A stretch of 57,500 nucleotides of DNA from Myxococcota bacterium (GCA_963169915.1 CAUJEM010000138.1:1-57500); one strand, 5' to 3'; counted from the first letter of the stretch, positions 26,422 through 34,962 are shown. Made by a program: numbers and translations. The notes: generated by a model from the sequence alone, not told the origin.

Positions 26422-27413
26422 CCTCGCCCGTGGCGCCCGCATCGCTCCGGACCGTCCACCTTGGGTTGGTCGTGGGCGGGCTCGCCGCGCTGATCGCGCT
26501 GCTGCTCACGCCGGCTCGGCCCGACGCGCCAGCGCCGGAGCGCTCCGCGCCGCCCCTCGCCCGGCTCATCCCCGCGCGCTCGAGCCTCGTGGTCACCGTC
26601 GCGCTCGACGAGCTGCGGCGTGTTCCACTGTTCGCGGCGCTCCTCGCCGATGGGCGGCAGCTCAGCGGGCTCGGCGGCCTGCACGACGTGTGCGGCTTCG
26701 ACCCGAGCAGCGGCGTCACGGAGCTAGCGCTCTCTTTCTCGAGGGGCGAAGACGGCCCAGGCTTGATCGCGCGCGGCGCGCTCCCGGAGGCCCGGCTCCG
26801 CGACTGCGCCCAGCGCGTCTTCGCAGCGCGCGGCGGCCTGCCGGTGGCCTCACGCATCGGCGGCTTCAGCGTCGTGCGCGCCACGCGCGGGGGCGCTTCG
26901 GTCGAGGTGGCGAGCCGTGACGGGGTCGTCCTCCTCGGCGAGGGGCGCTCCCTGCGGGAGCTGATCGACACCGCCGACGGGCTCAGCGCTGGCCTCGATC
27001 CCGGGACGGCGCATCACGCGCTACGGCAGCGCTTCCACGGAGGAGTGCTCTTGGCGACGGCGGCGCTGGAGGAGGGCTGGATCGACGACTACTTGGAGGG
27101 GGCGCGCCGCGAAGACACCCCGCTCAGTGGGCTCCGACAGCTCGCGCTGCACGTCGAGGTCACCCCCCGCGTCAAGCTCGAGGGGCTGCTCCGCTGTGAG
27201 ACCTCGCTGGCCTGCGTCGGCGTGAAGCGTCACCTCGACGCGCTCCTCGCGGAGCTGGGTCCGACGCTCGACGAGGAGCTGGGCGCCGCCTTGTCGCAGC
27301 GGCTCGACCTGCACGTGGTCGACAACGAGCTACGCTGGGAGCTCACGCTCGACGACGCCGAGGCGCGGCGGCTGGGCCAGCGCGCCTTGGCGCAGCTCTC
27401 CGCGCACCCCTAG
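26418..27413 (+). CDS. Membrane-anchored protein of unknown function
   Basis: 331 residues from a TTG start that overlaps the stop of the preceding gene; the TTG is supported only by the coupling. An N-terminal transmembrane helix (LGLVVGGLAALIALLLT) is followed by a long extracytoplasmic domain of alternating helices and strands. It has the segment VCGFDPSSGVTELALSFS and two Cys near residue 260. No family recognised. It is the last gene of the gshB cluster and converges with the PAS kinase-like gene 68 bp away. Confidence 0.6.
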   Translation: MTSPVAPASLRTVHLGLVVGGLAALIALLLTPARPDAPAPERSAPPLARLIPARSSLVVTVALDELRRVPLFAALLADGRQLSGLGGLHDVCGFDPSSGVTELALSFSRGEDGPGLIARGALPEARLRDCAQRVFAARGGLPVASRIGGFSVVRATRGGASVEVASRDGVVLLGEGRSLRELIDTADGLSAGLDPGTAHHALRQRFHGGVLLATAALEEGWIDDYLEGARREDTPLSGLRQLALHVEVTPRVKLEGLLRCETSLACVGVKRHLDALLAELGPTLDEELGAALSQRLDLHVVDNELRWELTLDDAEARRLGQRALAQLSAHP

Positions 27414-27480
27414 GGGCCGCCGGAGCGCCGGCGACCCGCCCTCTGCCCCCACCACCCGGCGAACACGCCTGGCGAGACGC

Positions 27481-28941
27481 TCAGCCCTTGGGGACCTCCT
27501 CCTCCGTTGGCGCCGGTAGGACGAAGCGCAGCAGATAGTTGCGCTCCTTCGCCGTCTCCCGCATCTCGAGCGTGGCGCCGAGCTCACGCGCCATGCTGCT
27601 GCACAGCGGGAAGCTCGGTCCGTGCGCGCCAGCGACCTCGGGCGCCGCGGGCGCACCGAACTCCCCCAGCACGCGCAGCGCGACGTGCAGCTCTTCGCCG
27701 TGCTCGTCCACCTGGATCACGATGCGACCGCCTCCCTCCGGCGGCAGCGGCTGGACGATGCGTGACAGCAGACACAAGACGAGCTGCTCGGCGCGCTCCC
27801 GCTTCACCCAGAGCGGACGCGTGACGGGCGCGATGGCGACGTGGAGCTCGGCGCGTGAGCGCAGCTCCGGCGTCAGCGTCTCCATCACCGTGACCAAGGC
27901 TTGACGGAATTGGACCTTGCTGTCCGCGGCGTCGCTCGTCCTGGTCATGGTCCGCATCTGCCGCACCAAGGAGGCGATCTGCTCGACGCCGTGGTGCGTC
28001 TCCTGCACTCGCAGGATGGCCTCCGCTATCGCCTGGGGGCTCTCCAGCAGCCGCGCCAAGGTCAGCTCGAGGTGACCCATGTTGAGCAAGACGTAGCCGA
28101 GCGGCTGCTGGATGCCTTGAGCGACGCCACCGGCCATCATGCCCAGGATGCTCAGCCGCTCATTTTGTGCGATCCGCTGCTCGAGGCGGCGGCGCGCGCG
28201 CACGTCACGACCGAAGGTGAGGATGGAGCGGCGCCCCTCGAAGTCAAAGGCGATGGCGGACAGCTCGAAATCGAGCTGGCGGCCGTCCACGCTGAGCACC
28301 GTCACGTCGATGGGGGGGCGCTGCTCTCCACGCAGCAGCGCTTGATAGTGCTCACTGACCCGAGCGACCTCCGCGGGGGCGACGTGGCGGAGCCCGACCT
28401 TGCCGAGCGCCTCCTCGAGGCTCGCGTAGCCGAGCGCCTCGAGCGCGGCGACGTTCGCGTAGACGAGCTTGCCTCGGTAGTCGATCCAGACCGACTCTGG
28501 CACCATGTCCACGAGCTTGCGAAAGTGCTGCTCCGACCGCTTGAGCGCGTCCTCGTCGCGCTGCCGCTCGCTGAGATCGAAGAGGCACACCACCGTCCGC
28601 CGCGGATGCACGCTCGAGGCGCGCGCCACCGCCACCTCCACGAGGCGACTGCCGCCGCCCGGGAGGCTCAGCTGCCCCGGCGTGCGCAGCCGCGGCAGCG
28701 GCTCCTCGAAGCTCAGCTCCCCCAGGGTCATCTCCGGCAGCAGCTCGACGATGGGGACGCCGATGAGCTCCGGCGCGGCCCGTCCAAGGAGCTTCGCGGC
28801 GGCGGCGTTCGCGTAGCTCACCTTCCCATCCAGCGCGTGCTGGTCGAGCAGCAGCACGCCCATCTCCACCCGCGAGGCGGCGGCAACCACCGCCTGCCCC
28901 AGGCTCTGCACGCTCCTGACGGCGTCGTGATCGGCGGTCAC
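27481..28941 (-). CDS. PAS-domain histidine-kinase homologue with degenerate catalytic motifs (pseudokinase)
   Basis: 486 residues from a GTG start. Two PAS domains are visible (~20-135 and ~145-255, the second with PESVWIDYRGKLVYANVAAL). The dimerisation segment reads ILGMMAGGVAQGIQQPLGY, where active kinases have AGVAHEINNPL; the phospho-accepting His is Gln275. The C-terminal ATP-binding domain has also lost the N-box (LVLCLLSRIVQ) and the DxGxG motif. The protein therefore probably binds a ligand or partner kinase without autophosphorylating. It lies 91 bp downstream of the translocon genes on the same strand. It could regulate them, or sense a signal for them. Confidence 0.85.
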   Translation of the reverse strand: MTADHDAVRSVQSLGQAVVAAASRVEMGVLLLDQHALDGKVSYANAAAAKLLGRAAPELIGVPIVELLPEMTLGELSFEEPLPRLRTPGQLSLPGGGSRLVEVAVARASSVHPRRTVVCLFDLSERQRDEDALKRSEQHFRKLVDMVPESVWIDYRGKLVYANVAALEALGYASLEEALGKVGLRHVAPAEVARVSEHYQALLRGEQRPPIDVTVLSVDGRQLDFELSAIAFDFEGRRSILTFGRDVRARRRLEQRIAQNERLSILGMMAGGVAQGIQQPLGYVLLNMGHLELTLARLLESPQAIAEAILRVQETHHGVEQIASLVRQMRTMTRTSDAADSKVQFRQALVTVMETLTPELRSRAELHVAIAPVTRPLWVKRERAEQLVLCLLSRIVQPLPPEGGGRIVIQVDEHGEELHVALRVLGEFGAPAAPEVAGAHGPSFPLCSSMARELGATLEMRETAKERNYLLRFVLPAPTEEEVPKG

Positions 28942-29032
28942 TCGAAATAGCTGAGCCCGCGCTCCCCAGCGGCGTCAAGTGCGACGCCGCGCCGCAGGAG
29001 GGGCGCCGCGCCGTACCCCATGAGCCGCGCCC

Positions 29033-29635
29033 TCAGCCGCGCAGCCGCGCGGCGGCCGCCTCCTGCTGTGCTTGCACGAGGGCGCGCTGGGCCTCGAGCG
29101 CGGCCTGGCGGCCCTGACGAGCGTCCTCCTCCAAGCTGGCGTAGCTCTCTTGCGCGGCCTGCTCGGTCGCCGCGCGGGCGTCGTGGCGCGCCGCTTGGGC
29201 TTGGTGTGCGGCCTCGGTGGCCTTGGTGTAGGTCGCGGCGACGTCGCCCGCGCCCTCGAAGGCCCTGGCCAGCGCGCTGGCGGTGGCGGCGGCGCTGGCG
29301 TCACCGCTCGCGCTAGTGGCGGCCCTCACCCCCAGCGCTCCGGAGGCGATCAGGCAGCCGCCCTGGACGAGCGCGCCCGCCTTCAAGGACGAAGCGCTCG
29401 CGTCCAGGGTGGCGGCGCGGCGCTCGAGCTCGGTCGCGCGGCGCAACACCGCGGCGCGCCTGGCGTCCCGGAACTGACGCCGCAGCAGGTGATCTCCCTC
29501 CGCTAGCGTGGCCAGCGCGTCCGTCAGCGGATCGATCGCGACGGGGCGGGCAGCGCCCTGCGGAGCAGGCGCGGGCTCCTCGTAGGCCGCGCTCGCGCCG
29601 GGCGCGGCGCCGCGGGTGACGGCGAGGTGGCTCAT
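29033..29635 (-). CDS. Probable type III secretion translocator 2 (SctB/YopD/SseD-like)
   Basis: 200 residues. There is no N-terminal signal peptide, as expected for a type III substrate. One hydrophobic segment (residues ~84-105, LKAGALVQGGCLIASGALGV) is followed by an alpha-helical, Gln/Ala-rich coiled-coil region (134-198). That layout matches the smaller translocator of injectisomes, which forms a pore with the larger translocator in the target membrane. Its start overlaps the SctE-like stop (ATGA), and the SycD-like chaperone gene is two genes upstream. Family assignment comes from position, size and topology, not from a conserved motif. Confidence 0.55.
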   Translation of the reverse strand: MSHLAVTRGAAPGASAAYEEPAPAPQGAARPVAIDPLTDALATLAEGDHLLRRQFRDARRAAVLRRATELERRAATLDASASSLKAGALVQGGCLIASGALGVRAATSASGDASAAATASALARAFEGAGDVAATYTKATEAAHQAQAARHDARAATEQAAQESYASLEEDARQGRQAALEAQRALVQAQQEAAAARLRG

Positions 29636-30444
29636 GCTCGGCCTCGCTCGCTGAGTCGCAGCGCGACGGACGCCCGCTGCTGCTGCGCCTGAGACACCGC
29701 CTCGAAGGCGCGCGCGCGCAGCTCGGTGACGCTGCGGAGCAGCTCGACGTGCTCTTGCTGCTCGGCCGAGGCGCGCTCGAGCCCGGCCTCGGCGCGCGCT
29801 CCGTCGGCGCGCGCGCCGAGCTCGGCGGCGCCGGCGTGGCCCTCGCGCACGGCGCTGTAGCCCGCCACTCCCTTGGCGCCGCCCTGCACGGCGCCGCTCA
29901 CGGCCCCCGCGAGCGTCGATCCCGAGGTCGCTCCACCCGCGGCGAGGCCGGCGCCGCCGCTGAGCGCGGCGCCCGCGAGGCCCACCGTGTCGGACAGCTT
30001 CAGCTCGAGCTGGAACGTCCCGCAGCCGAGCCGGCCGAGGTGCGCGTCCACCCCCGTCTCCTTCATGGCGAAGGCGCCGGCGCTGAGGACCGCTCCCGCC
30101 ACCGCCACCCCGAGCACCAGGGAGCCTCCGCCCGTGAAGGCCGCCCCCGCCACCCCCCCGGCGATGGCCGCGACCACACCGACCTTCTTGGCGACCGACC
30201 CGACCTTGGCCCAGAAGCCTCGACGCTTGGAGGAGGCCCGCGCGCGCGCAAGCGCCTTGGCCGCCGCCGCGAGGCGCTGCTCACGGCTGCTCTTGGCGCG
30301 CGCGATCCCGGCGCGCGCTCGGGTCGCTTGCACCGCCTCGAGCTCCACCATCACCTCCGCGACCCGCACCTCGGGGTCGACCGCGCTCGAGCGCTCGGCA
30401 GGCGGGGCCTCGACCCTCGCCCGCGCCTCGCAGCCCGAGATCAC
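29632..30444 (-). CDS. Probable type III secretion translocator 1 (SctE/YopB/SseC-like)
   Basis: 270 residues from a GTG start, coupled to the chaperone gene (GTGA) and to the SctB-like gene. After a charged helical N-terminus, a hydrophobic region at ~87-127 (VGVVAAIAGGVAGAAFTGGG, then AVAGAVLSAGAFAMKE) is followed by a glycine-rich segment (~153-195) and a coiled coil (~215-265). Paired hydrophobic segments preceded by an IGK-like basic stretch are typical of SctE, which forms the translocon pore. No N-terminal signal peptide is present. The assignment rests on layout and operon context. Confidence 0.6.
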   Translation of the reverse strand: MISGCEARARVEAPPAERSSAVDPEVRVAEVMVELEAVQATRARAGIARAKSSREQRLAAAAKALARARASSKRRGFWAKVGSVAKKVGVVAAIAGGVAGAAFTGGGSLVLGVAVAGAVLSAGAFAMKETGVDAHLGRLGCGTFQLELKLSDTVGLAGAALSGGAGLAAGGATSGSTLAGAVSGAVQGGAKGVAGYSAVREGHAGAAELGARADGARAEAGLERASAEQQEHVELLRSVTELRARAFEAVSQAQQQRASVALRLSERGRA

Positions 30445-30899
30445 GGCGCGCTCCGCTGGATGAGCGACCGCAGCGCGGCGCGCGCCGTCTCATGGTCGTC
30501 GCCTGCGGCGCACTCTTCGATCGCGTCGAGCAGCGCGAGCGCGGCGTCCGCGTCCCCGGCGCGGAGCCGGGCCCGCACCGCGAGCAAGCCGAGCGGCTCG
30601 TCTTCACCACCGAGGCAGTACCCGAGCTCATAGACGTCGGCGGCGGCGGCGTGATCGCCGTCCTGCTCGTGGCAGGCCGCCAGCGCGTGCCACGCCTCGA
30701 TCCGGAGCGGATCAGCGAGCGCCACCAGCCGCAGCGCGTCGGCGGCGTACCGCGTCTCACCACGGGTCATCAGCTCTTCACCGGCTTGCAGGAGCTCGTC
30801 GAGCTCCGCGGCGGCGGGCTCACCGATGACGCTCCGCACGGCGGCGGTGACGTCGAATTCGGCGGTGGGTTGATCCAGCAGAGGGGTCGCGATGTTCAT
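30441..30899 (-). CDS. SycD/LcrH-like class II type III secretion chaperone (TPR)
   Basis: 152 residues, the usual length. Three TPR-like repeats cover ~35-137: YAADALRLVALADPLRIEAW, HALAACHEQDGDHAAAADVY and LAVRARLRAGDADAALALL. The first repeat has the A-LCxLDP-like LVALADP of SycD, and the second the LAAC...G...AA.VY pattern of LcrH. Class II chaperones bind the hydrophobic translocators and keep them soluble in the cytoplasm. It lies one base from the SctA-like stop and overlaps the SctE-like start. This is the clearest family match in the cassette. Confidence 0.7.
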   Translation of the reverse strand: MNIATPLLDQPTAEFDVTAAVRSVIGEPAAAELDELLQAGEELMTRGETRYAADALRLVALADPLRIEAWHALAACHEQDGDHAAAADVYELGYCLGGEDEPLGLLAVRARLRAGDADAALALLDAIEECAAGDDHETARAALRSLIQRSAP

Positions 30900-30900
30900 G

Positions 30901-31461
30901 TCAGGCCCTCACGTTCCCGATGATCGCCTTGGAGGTCTCGTTGATGCCGGCGATGCCGTTGCTCGCGAAGCTGAGGGCCTGTGATCGTGAGGCGATGAGC
31001 GCCTGCAAGCGGATCATGTCGACGTCCGTGCTCGAGGTCGCGGAGCCCGCGGCGGCGTCGAAGCGCTGCGCCTCGGTCTCGAGGCGGTCCTTGGAGAGCT
31101 TGCCGCGCTCCACCTTGTCCACCAGCGCTAGCTGCTCTGGCGTGAGGTGTTCCTTGCGGCGCGCGGCGCACCAGTCGTCCAAGGCCTGACCGCTCAGCCC
31201 CTTGGCGGCCCGGAGGTTCGCGGCGAAGCCGCTGTCGCGAGCGGACTCGGCCTTGCGCTGCTTGATCCCAGACATGAGGTCGCCGACCTGCGCGTCGAAT
31301 TGCGCGAGCTGTAGCTGGACCCACGCGAGCAGGCCGCCGGCGGAGAAGACGAAGGCCGGCTCCGGCGCGGGGGGGAGCCCGCCGACGTCGAGCGCTTCAC
31401 CGTGGGCGGCGGTGGCTTGCGTGATCGAGCCCTGGGAGATGGAGCCAGAGGGGATCGTCAT
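30901..31461 (-). CDS. Probable type III secretion tip/filament protein (SctA; EspA/SseB-like)
   Basis: 186 residues with no signal peptide. An N-terminal disordered part precedes a helical body; an early helix is WVQLQLAQFDAQVGDLMSGI. The C-terminal ~45 residues (VDMIRLQALIASRSQALSFA and NETSKAIIGNVRA) form a long amphipathic helix with the DMIRLQ...S pattern of tip and filament subunits. Those proteins cap or extend the needle so that the translocators can insert. The place in the cluster, directly before the SycD-like gene, is the same as SseB in Salmonella SPI-2. The family match is suggestive, not certain. Confidence 0.5.
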   Translation of the reverse strand: MTIPSGSISQGSITQATAAHGEALDVGGLPPAPEPAFVFSAGGLLAWVQLQLAQFDAQVGDLMSGIKQRKAESARDSGFAANLRAAKGLSGQALDDWCAARRKEHLTPEQLALVDKVERGKLSKDRLETEAQRFDAAAGSATSSTDVDMIRLQALIASRSQALSFASNGIAGINETSKAIIGNVRA

Positions 31462-31471
31462 GGGCGTCTCC

Positions 31472-31666
31472 TCAGCCCCTCAGGGCAGTGTGGGGCGGCG
31501 CAGCGCGCAGCGCGTCGAAGGTGGGGGGCTCGGGGAGCAGCAACTCTTGCTCCGGGTCGTCCTGGAGCGTCGCGGTCAGGCGCGCGAGCACGGCGTCCTG
31601 GCGACGCAGCTCGACCTGGAGGGTCTCGAGCAGCGGGATGGGCGGGGGATGATGGCAGTGGGTCAT
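31472..31666 (-). CDS. Small protein at the head of the translocon cassette
   Basis: 64 residues from the ATG at 31666; the next gene starts 10 bp after its stop. It begins with a His/Pro-rich stretch and has one amphipathic helix (LLETLQVELRRQDAVLARLT). In SPI-2 the first gene of the block is sseA, a small chaperone for SseB, and its position is matched here. The protein is shorter than SseA and no sequence family is recognised. It could also be a needle subunit (SctF, usually 70-85 residues), though the expected central PxxLxxLQ motif is not seen. Confidence 0.55.
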   Translation of the reverse strand: MTHCHHPPPIPLLETLQVELRRQDAVLARLTATLQDDPEQELLLPEPPTFDALRAAPPHTALRG

Positions 31667-31798
31667 GCCGCCCGTCTTCGGCGGCGACGCGGGCGGGTTG
31701 CGTCCGAACGCGCCACGAGGCCCCCGCGACGCCCTCCCCACGCGCGCGGCCGCGCCGCAGCGGCGACCTCGGTGCCCGGCTCCGAGCGGCGCTCGGCG

Positions 31799-33019
31799 CT
31801 AGAAGCGCTCGAGCCCCTCCATCAACCGCCGGCTCACGACGATGCGCTGGACCTGCCCGGTGCCCTCGAAGATGTCGTACACCTTGATGTCACGAAACCA
31901 CTTCTCCAGCAGGGCGTGGTCCTCTCTCAACGTCCCGTGAGCGCCGCAGATCTCGATGGCGTCGATGCACACCTGCGTGGCCACCTGGCCCGCGAGCGCC
32001 TTGGAGGCGCTCGCCTCACGCGCGTTCGGGACCCCGTGGTCCGCCATGCTGACCGCCTTCCAGACGGAGAGGCGCGCCCCCTCGAGGCGCCGCGCCATGC
32101 GCGCCAGCCGCTCCGCGATCGCCGCGTAGCGCGGCAGCGGCCGCCCGAGCAGGTAGTGCTCCTTGACGAACTCCGTCGCGTACTCGTACGCGGCGCGGCC
32201 GATGCCGCACGCCATGGCGGCCACCAGCGGGCGCGTGTTGTCGAAGGTCTTCATGGCCGTCATGAAGCCCTCCTTGGACTGGTAGGCGCTCTCTCCGCCG
32301 AGCAGGGCGTCGGCGGGCACCCGGCAGTCCTCCAGCACGAGCTCCGCCGTCTCATTGGCGCAGAGCCCCATCTTGTCCTCGATCTTTCCGACCGAGAAGC
32401 CGGGGGTGCCCCGCTCGACGACGAAGGCGCGATGCCCGGCCCGGCCCAGGCTAGGGTCCACCGTGGCGAAGATGACCACCCAGGAGGCGCGCCCGCCGTT
32501 GGTGATGAAGCACTTGCGCCCGTTGAGCACCCAGTGCGTGCCGTCCCGCACGCAGCTGGTGCGGATGCCCGCCACGTCGCTGCCGGCGCCGGGCTCCGTG
32601 AGCCCGTAGGCGCCCCAGCGCAGCTGCTCGGACATGTCCCGGAAGATGGAGAAGTAGCGCTCCTTCTGCTCGGGGGTGCCGCTGTTGCGGATGGGGGGGG
32701 CGCCCAGGCCCGGCCCCGGCAGGCTCAGCATGATGGCGGCGTCCGCCCAGGCCATCTCCTCGGCGCCCACCGCCGCGGTGCGGTTGGTGTTGGAGATCCG
32801 CTTGGGGTCTCGCACCTTCGGCCCCTCGTTGAAGTCCTCGAGGGGGTTGTCCGAGCCGCGCAGGGCGGAGCTCATGGTGTAGAAGTTTCTCAGGAAGCCC
32901 TGATCGATGTCCTTGGCGCGATCCCAGCCGAGGCTCTGGGGGCGAATGACGCTCTGCCCGAGGCTGTGGATGGCTTCTTTGAGCAGCTGCTGCTGGGTCG
33001 TCAGCTCGAATTCGTACAT
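31799..33019 (-). CDS. Acyl-CoA dehydrogenase with intact catalytic glutamate
   Basis: 406 residues from the ATG at 33019, with GGAG seven bases upstream. FAD/substrate motifs LTEPGAGSD and FITNGG are present, and the catalytic base lies in IFEGTGQVQR near the C-terminus. This is a normal-length acyl-CoA dehydrogenase that oxidises acyl-CoA to enoyl-CoA. It is 16 bp from the second acyl-CoA dehydrogenase gene upstream, so the pair is an operon. The T3SS cassette starts 132 bp further downstream. Confidence 0.92.
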   Translation of the reverse strand: MYEFELTTQQQLLKEAIHSLGQSVIRPQSLGWDRAKDIDQGFLRNFYTMSSALRGSDNPLEDFNEGPKVRDPKRISNTNRTAAVGAEEMAWADAAIMLSLPGPGLGAPPIRNSGTPEQKERYFSIFRDMSEQLRWGAYGLTEPGAGSDVAGIRTSCVRDGTHWVLNGRKCFITNGGRASWVVIFATVDPSLGRAGHRAFVVERGTPGFSVGKIEDKMGLCANETAELVLEDCRVPADALLGGESAYQSKEGFMTAMKTFDNTRPLVAAMACGIGRAAYEYATEFVKEHYLLGRPLPRYAAIAERLARMARRLEGARLSVWKAVSMADHGVPNAREASASKALAGQVATQVCIDAIEICGAHGTLREDHALLEKWFRDIKVYDIFEGTGQVQRIVVSRRLMEGLERF

Positions 33020-33035
33020 GGGGTTCTCCGGGCGC

Positions 33036-34241
33036 TCAGGTGAAGACGGCCTGCGTGTCGGGCGTGGGCAAGCTGGTGGCGGGGTCGAGCGCCAGGCCGA
33101 GGCCGAGGCCGGCGGCGAGCTGGTCCGCTTGCGCCGCGGTGTAGCCACACAGCGCGAGCTGCTTGGCGTCGCGCATCAGCTTCTCCGCGACGACGTCGCG
33201 GATGAAGCCGGCGCCCCCGTGCAGCTGCACGCAGTCCTCCGCGGCGCGCATCCCCAGCTCGTGCGCGGTCGCGATGGCCTGCGCGGACCACTGGAGGCAC
33301 TGCGCGGCCGGCTTGCCGACGTCCCAGGCCCAGGCCGCGCGGCGGACGAGCTCCCGGGCGCTCTCGAGCTCGATGAAGCGGTCCGCGATGGTGAAGGCGA
33401 TGGACTGAAACTGCGCGATGGGCTTGCCAAAGGCCTTGCGCACCTCCGCGTAGCCCTTCATCAGCTCGAAGGCGCCGCGCGTCAGGCCAACCTGCCGGGC
33501 CGCCACGTGCAGGGAGTAACGTGCGAAGGCCTCCGCTAGACGCGCCGTCAGCGCTGCCCCCTGGCCAAGCAGCGCCTCCGGGCCGACCGCGACGTCGTCG
33601 AGCCGCACCGCTCCGAAGCACGCCGCGTCGAGCCCCACGGTGGCGTGACGACCGAGCAGCCGCACCCCGGGCGCCTGCTGGGGCACCGTGAAGGCCCCGA
33701 GGCCGGCCCAGCCTGCCTCCGGCTGGAGCTGAGCCAGCACGAGCAGCTCCTCCGCGCGCTCGACGTTGCCGACGAAGCACTTCTCTCCGGTGAGGCGGTA
33801 GCCGCTCGCCGCGGTGACCGCGGTGGTGACCATGCCCGGACGCTCCGCGCAGGGCTTGGGCTCGCTCCACGCGAGCGCGCCGAGGCGCTCCCCGCGGAGC
33901 AGCTCCGGCATGCGTTGGGCGCGTGGCTCCTCGCTCAGCAGGGTGTCGAGGAACACCGTGAAGGGCATGAAGCCCGGCAGGGAGAACGCGACGGAGGCGT
34001 CACTGGCGGCCAGCTCCTCCTCGATCATGAGCGCGGTCAGCAGCCCGAGCCCCTGCCCCCCCGACGCAGCGCCGTAGCCCGCTCCGTCGAGCGCCAGCTC
34101 GGTCGCCGCCGCGAGCAGCTCCGGCTCCACCCCGCGGGCGGCCTCCCGAGCGCGAACCCCCGGCGCGACGCGGGCCCCCACCAGCTGCGCGACGGTGTCG
34201 ATGATGAGGGTCTGATCCTCGGTGGGTTGAAATGAGATCAT
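33036..34241 (-). CDS. Acyl-CoA dehydrogenase-like protein lacking the catalytic glutamate
   Basis: 401 residues from the ATG at 34241; an in-frame extension to 34274 is also open. The N-terminal LSDEQTLI-like region, the central LTGEKCFVGN and the R..FGKPIAQFQ (~265) and HGGAGF blocks are all typical. At the end, where active enzymes have YEGTxxIQR, the sequence reads ALCGYTAAQAD: the base is missing. Mycobacterial FadE heterotetramers pair one such inactive subunit with an active one. The two genes here may form a heteromeric enzyme. Confidence 0.88.
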   Translation of the reverse strand: MISFQPTEDQTLIIDTVAQLVGARVAPGVRAREAARGVEPELLAAATELALDGAGYGAASGGQGLGLLTALMIEEELAASDASVAFSLPGFMPFTVFLDTLLSEEPRAQRMPELLRGERLGALAWSEPKPCAERPGMVTTAVTAASGYRLTGEKCFVGNVERAEELLVLAQLQPEAGWAGLGAFTVPQQAPGVRLLGRHATVGLDAACFGAVRLDDVAVGPEALLGQGAALTARLAEAFARYSLHVAARQVGLTRGAFELMKGYAEVRKAFGKPIAQFQSIAFTIADRFIELESARELVRRAAWAWDVGKPAAQCLQWSAQAIATAHELGMRAAEDCVQLHGGAGFIRDVVAEKLMRDAKQLALCGYTAAQADQLAAGLGLGLALDPATSLPTPDTQAVFT

Positions 34242-34260
34242 GGCTAAACCCTCGAATATC

Positions 34261-34272
34261 GGCCATCTGGCC
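34261..34272. promoter_or_regulatory. Short inverted repeat between acyl-CoA dehydrogenase and rplU genes
   Basis: GGCCATCTGGCC, a 5-bp inverted repeat with a 2-nt spacer, lies 20 bp upstream of the minus-strand acyl-CoA dehydrogenase ATG (34241). This is the leader or promoter region, where a TetR- or FadR-type repressor could bind. It may be chance in this GC content. The 138-bp gap also holds the rplU leader, in which CCCC-TTGCGC-GGGG could form a hairpin. Confidence 0.25.
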
Positions 34273-34379
34273 AAATTTCAACCTGGTTTTTCGGGTCAAG
34301 AAAGAGGACCGCCGCCCGAGCCGCACAGGTGTTCCCCTTGCGCGGGGCGCTTTCAGCAGCTAGAGACGGCGCCCTTCCA

Positions 34380-34694
34380 ATGGCAAGCGCAGCAGTGATC
34401 CGTACCGGGGGCAAGCAGTACCGCGTCGCCGAGGGCGATGTGGTCCGCGTCGAGAAGCTGGCGGGTGACGCCGGTGACCAAGTGCAGTTTTCCGAGGTGC
34501 TGATGATCGCGGGGGAGACGCCGAAATTTGGCGCTCCGCTCGTGGCAGGCGCCGTGGTCAACGGTGAGATCTTGGACCAGGGGCGCGGCGAGAAGCTCGT
34601 CGTCTTCAAGTTCAAGCGCCGCAAGAAGTACCACAAGAAGCAGGGACATCGTCAGGACTACACCGCGGTGAAGATCACCGGTATCCAGGGCTGA
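34380..34694 (+). CDS. rplU: 50S ribosomal protein L21
   Basis: 104 residues from the ATG at 34380. The sequence shows the L21 signature: [20 protein letters not shown] at the N-terminus and [20 protein letters not shown] at the C-terminus. It binds 23S rRNA together with L20. A GTG at 34329 would give a 121-residue protein, but the homologues begin near MA.AVI. It is followed after 7 bp by rpmA, the standard pair. Confidence 0.98.
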   Translation: MASAAVIRTGGKQYRVAEGDVVRVEKLAGDAGDQVQFSEVLMIAGETPKFGAPLVAGAVVNGEILDQGRGEKLVVFKFKRRKKYHKKQGHRQDYTAVKITGIQG

Positions 34695-34701
34695 GCAGCA
34701 G

Positions 34702-34962
34702 ATGGCACACAAAAAAGGCGGCGGGTCCACCCGCAACGGACGAGGCTCCAACGCGCAGCACCGCGGCGTCAAGGTCTACGGCGGCGAGCAGGTGCGCGCC
34801 GGTGGCATCTTGGTGCGCCAGGTGGGGCAAACCATCGATCCAGGCCGCAACGTCGGGCTCGGTAAGGACTTCACGCTGTTCGCGCTCGTCGATGGCGTGG
34901 TCGCCTACGAGCACGCCAGCAAGACGAAGAAGCGAGTGTCCGTCTATCCGGCCCAGAGCTAG
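34702..34962 (+). CDS. rpmA: 50S ribosomal protein L27
   Basis: 86 residues, normal length. It begins [19 protein letters not shown], the flexible N-terminus that reaches the peptidyl-transferase centre, and contains [17 protein letters not shown]. There is no N-terminal extension of the Firmicute type, so no processing is needed. The intrinsic terminator at 34990-35055 ends the rplU-rpmA transcript; obgE, often next, is absent here. Confidence 0.98.
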   Translation: MAHKKGGGSTRNGRGSNAQHRGVKVYGGEQVRAGGILVRQVGQTIDPGRNVGLGKDFTLFALVDGVVAYEHASKTKKRVSVYPAQS

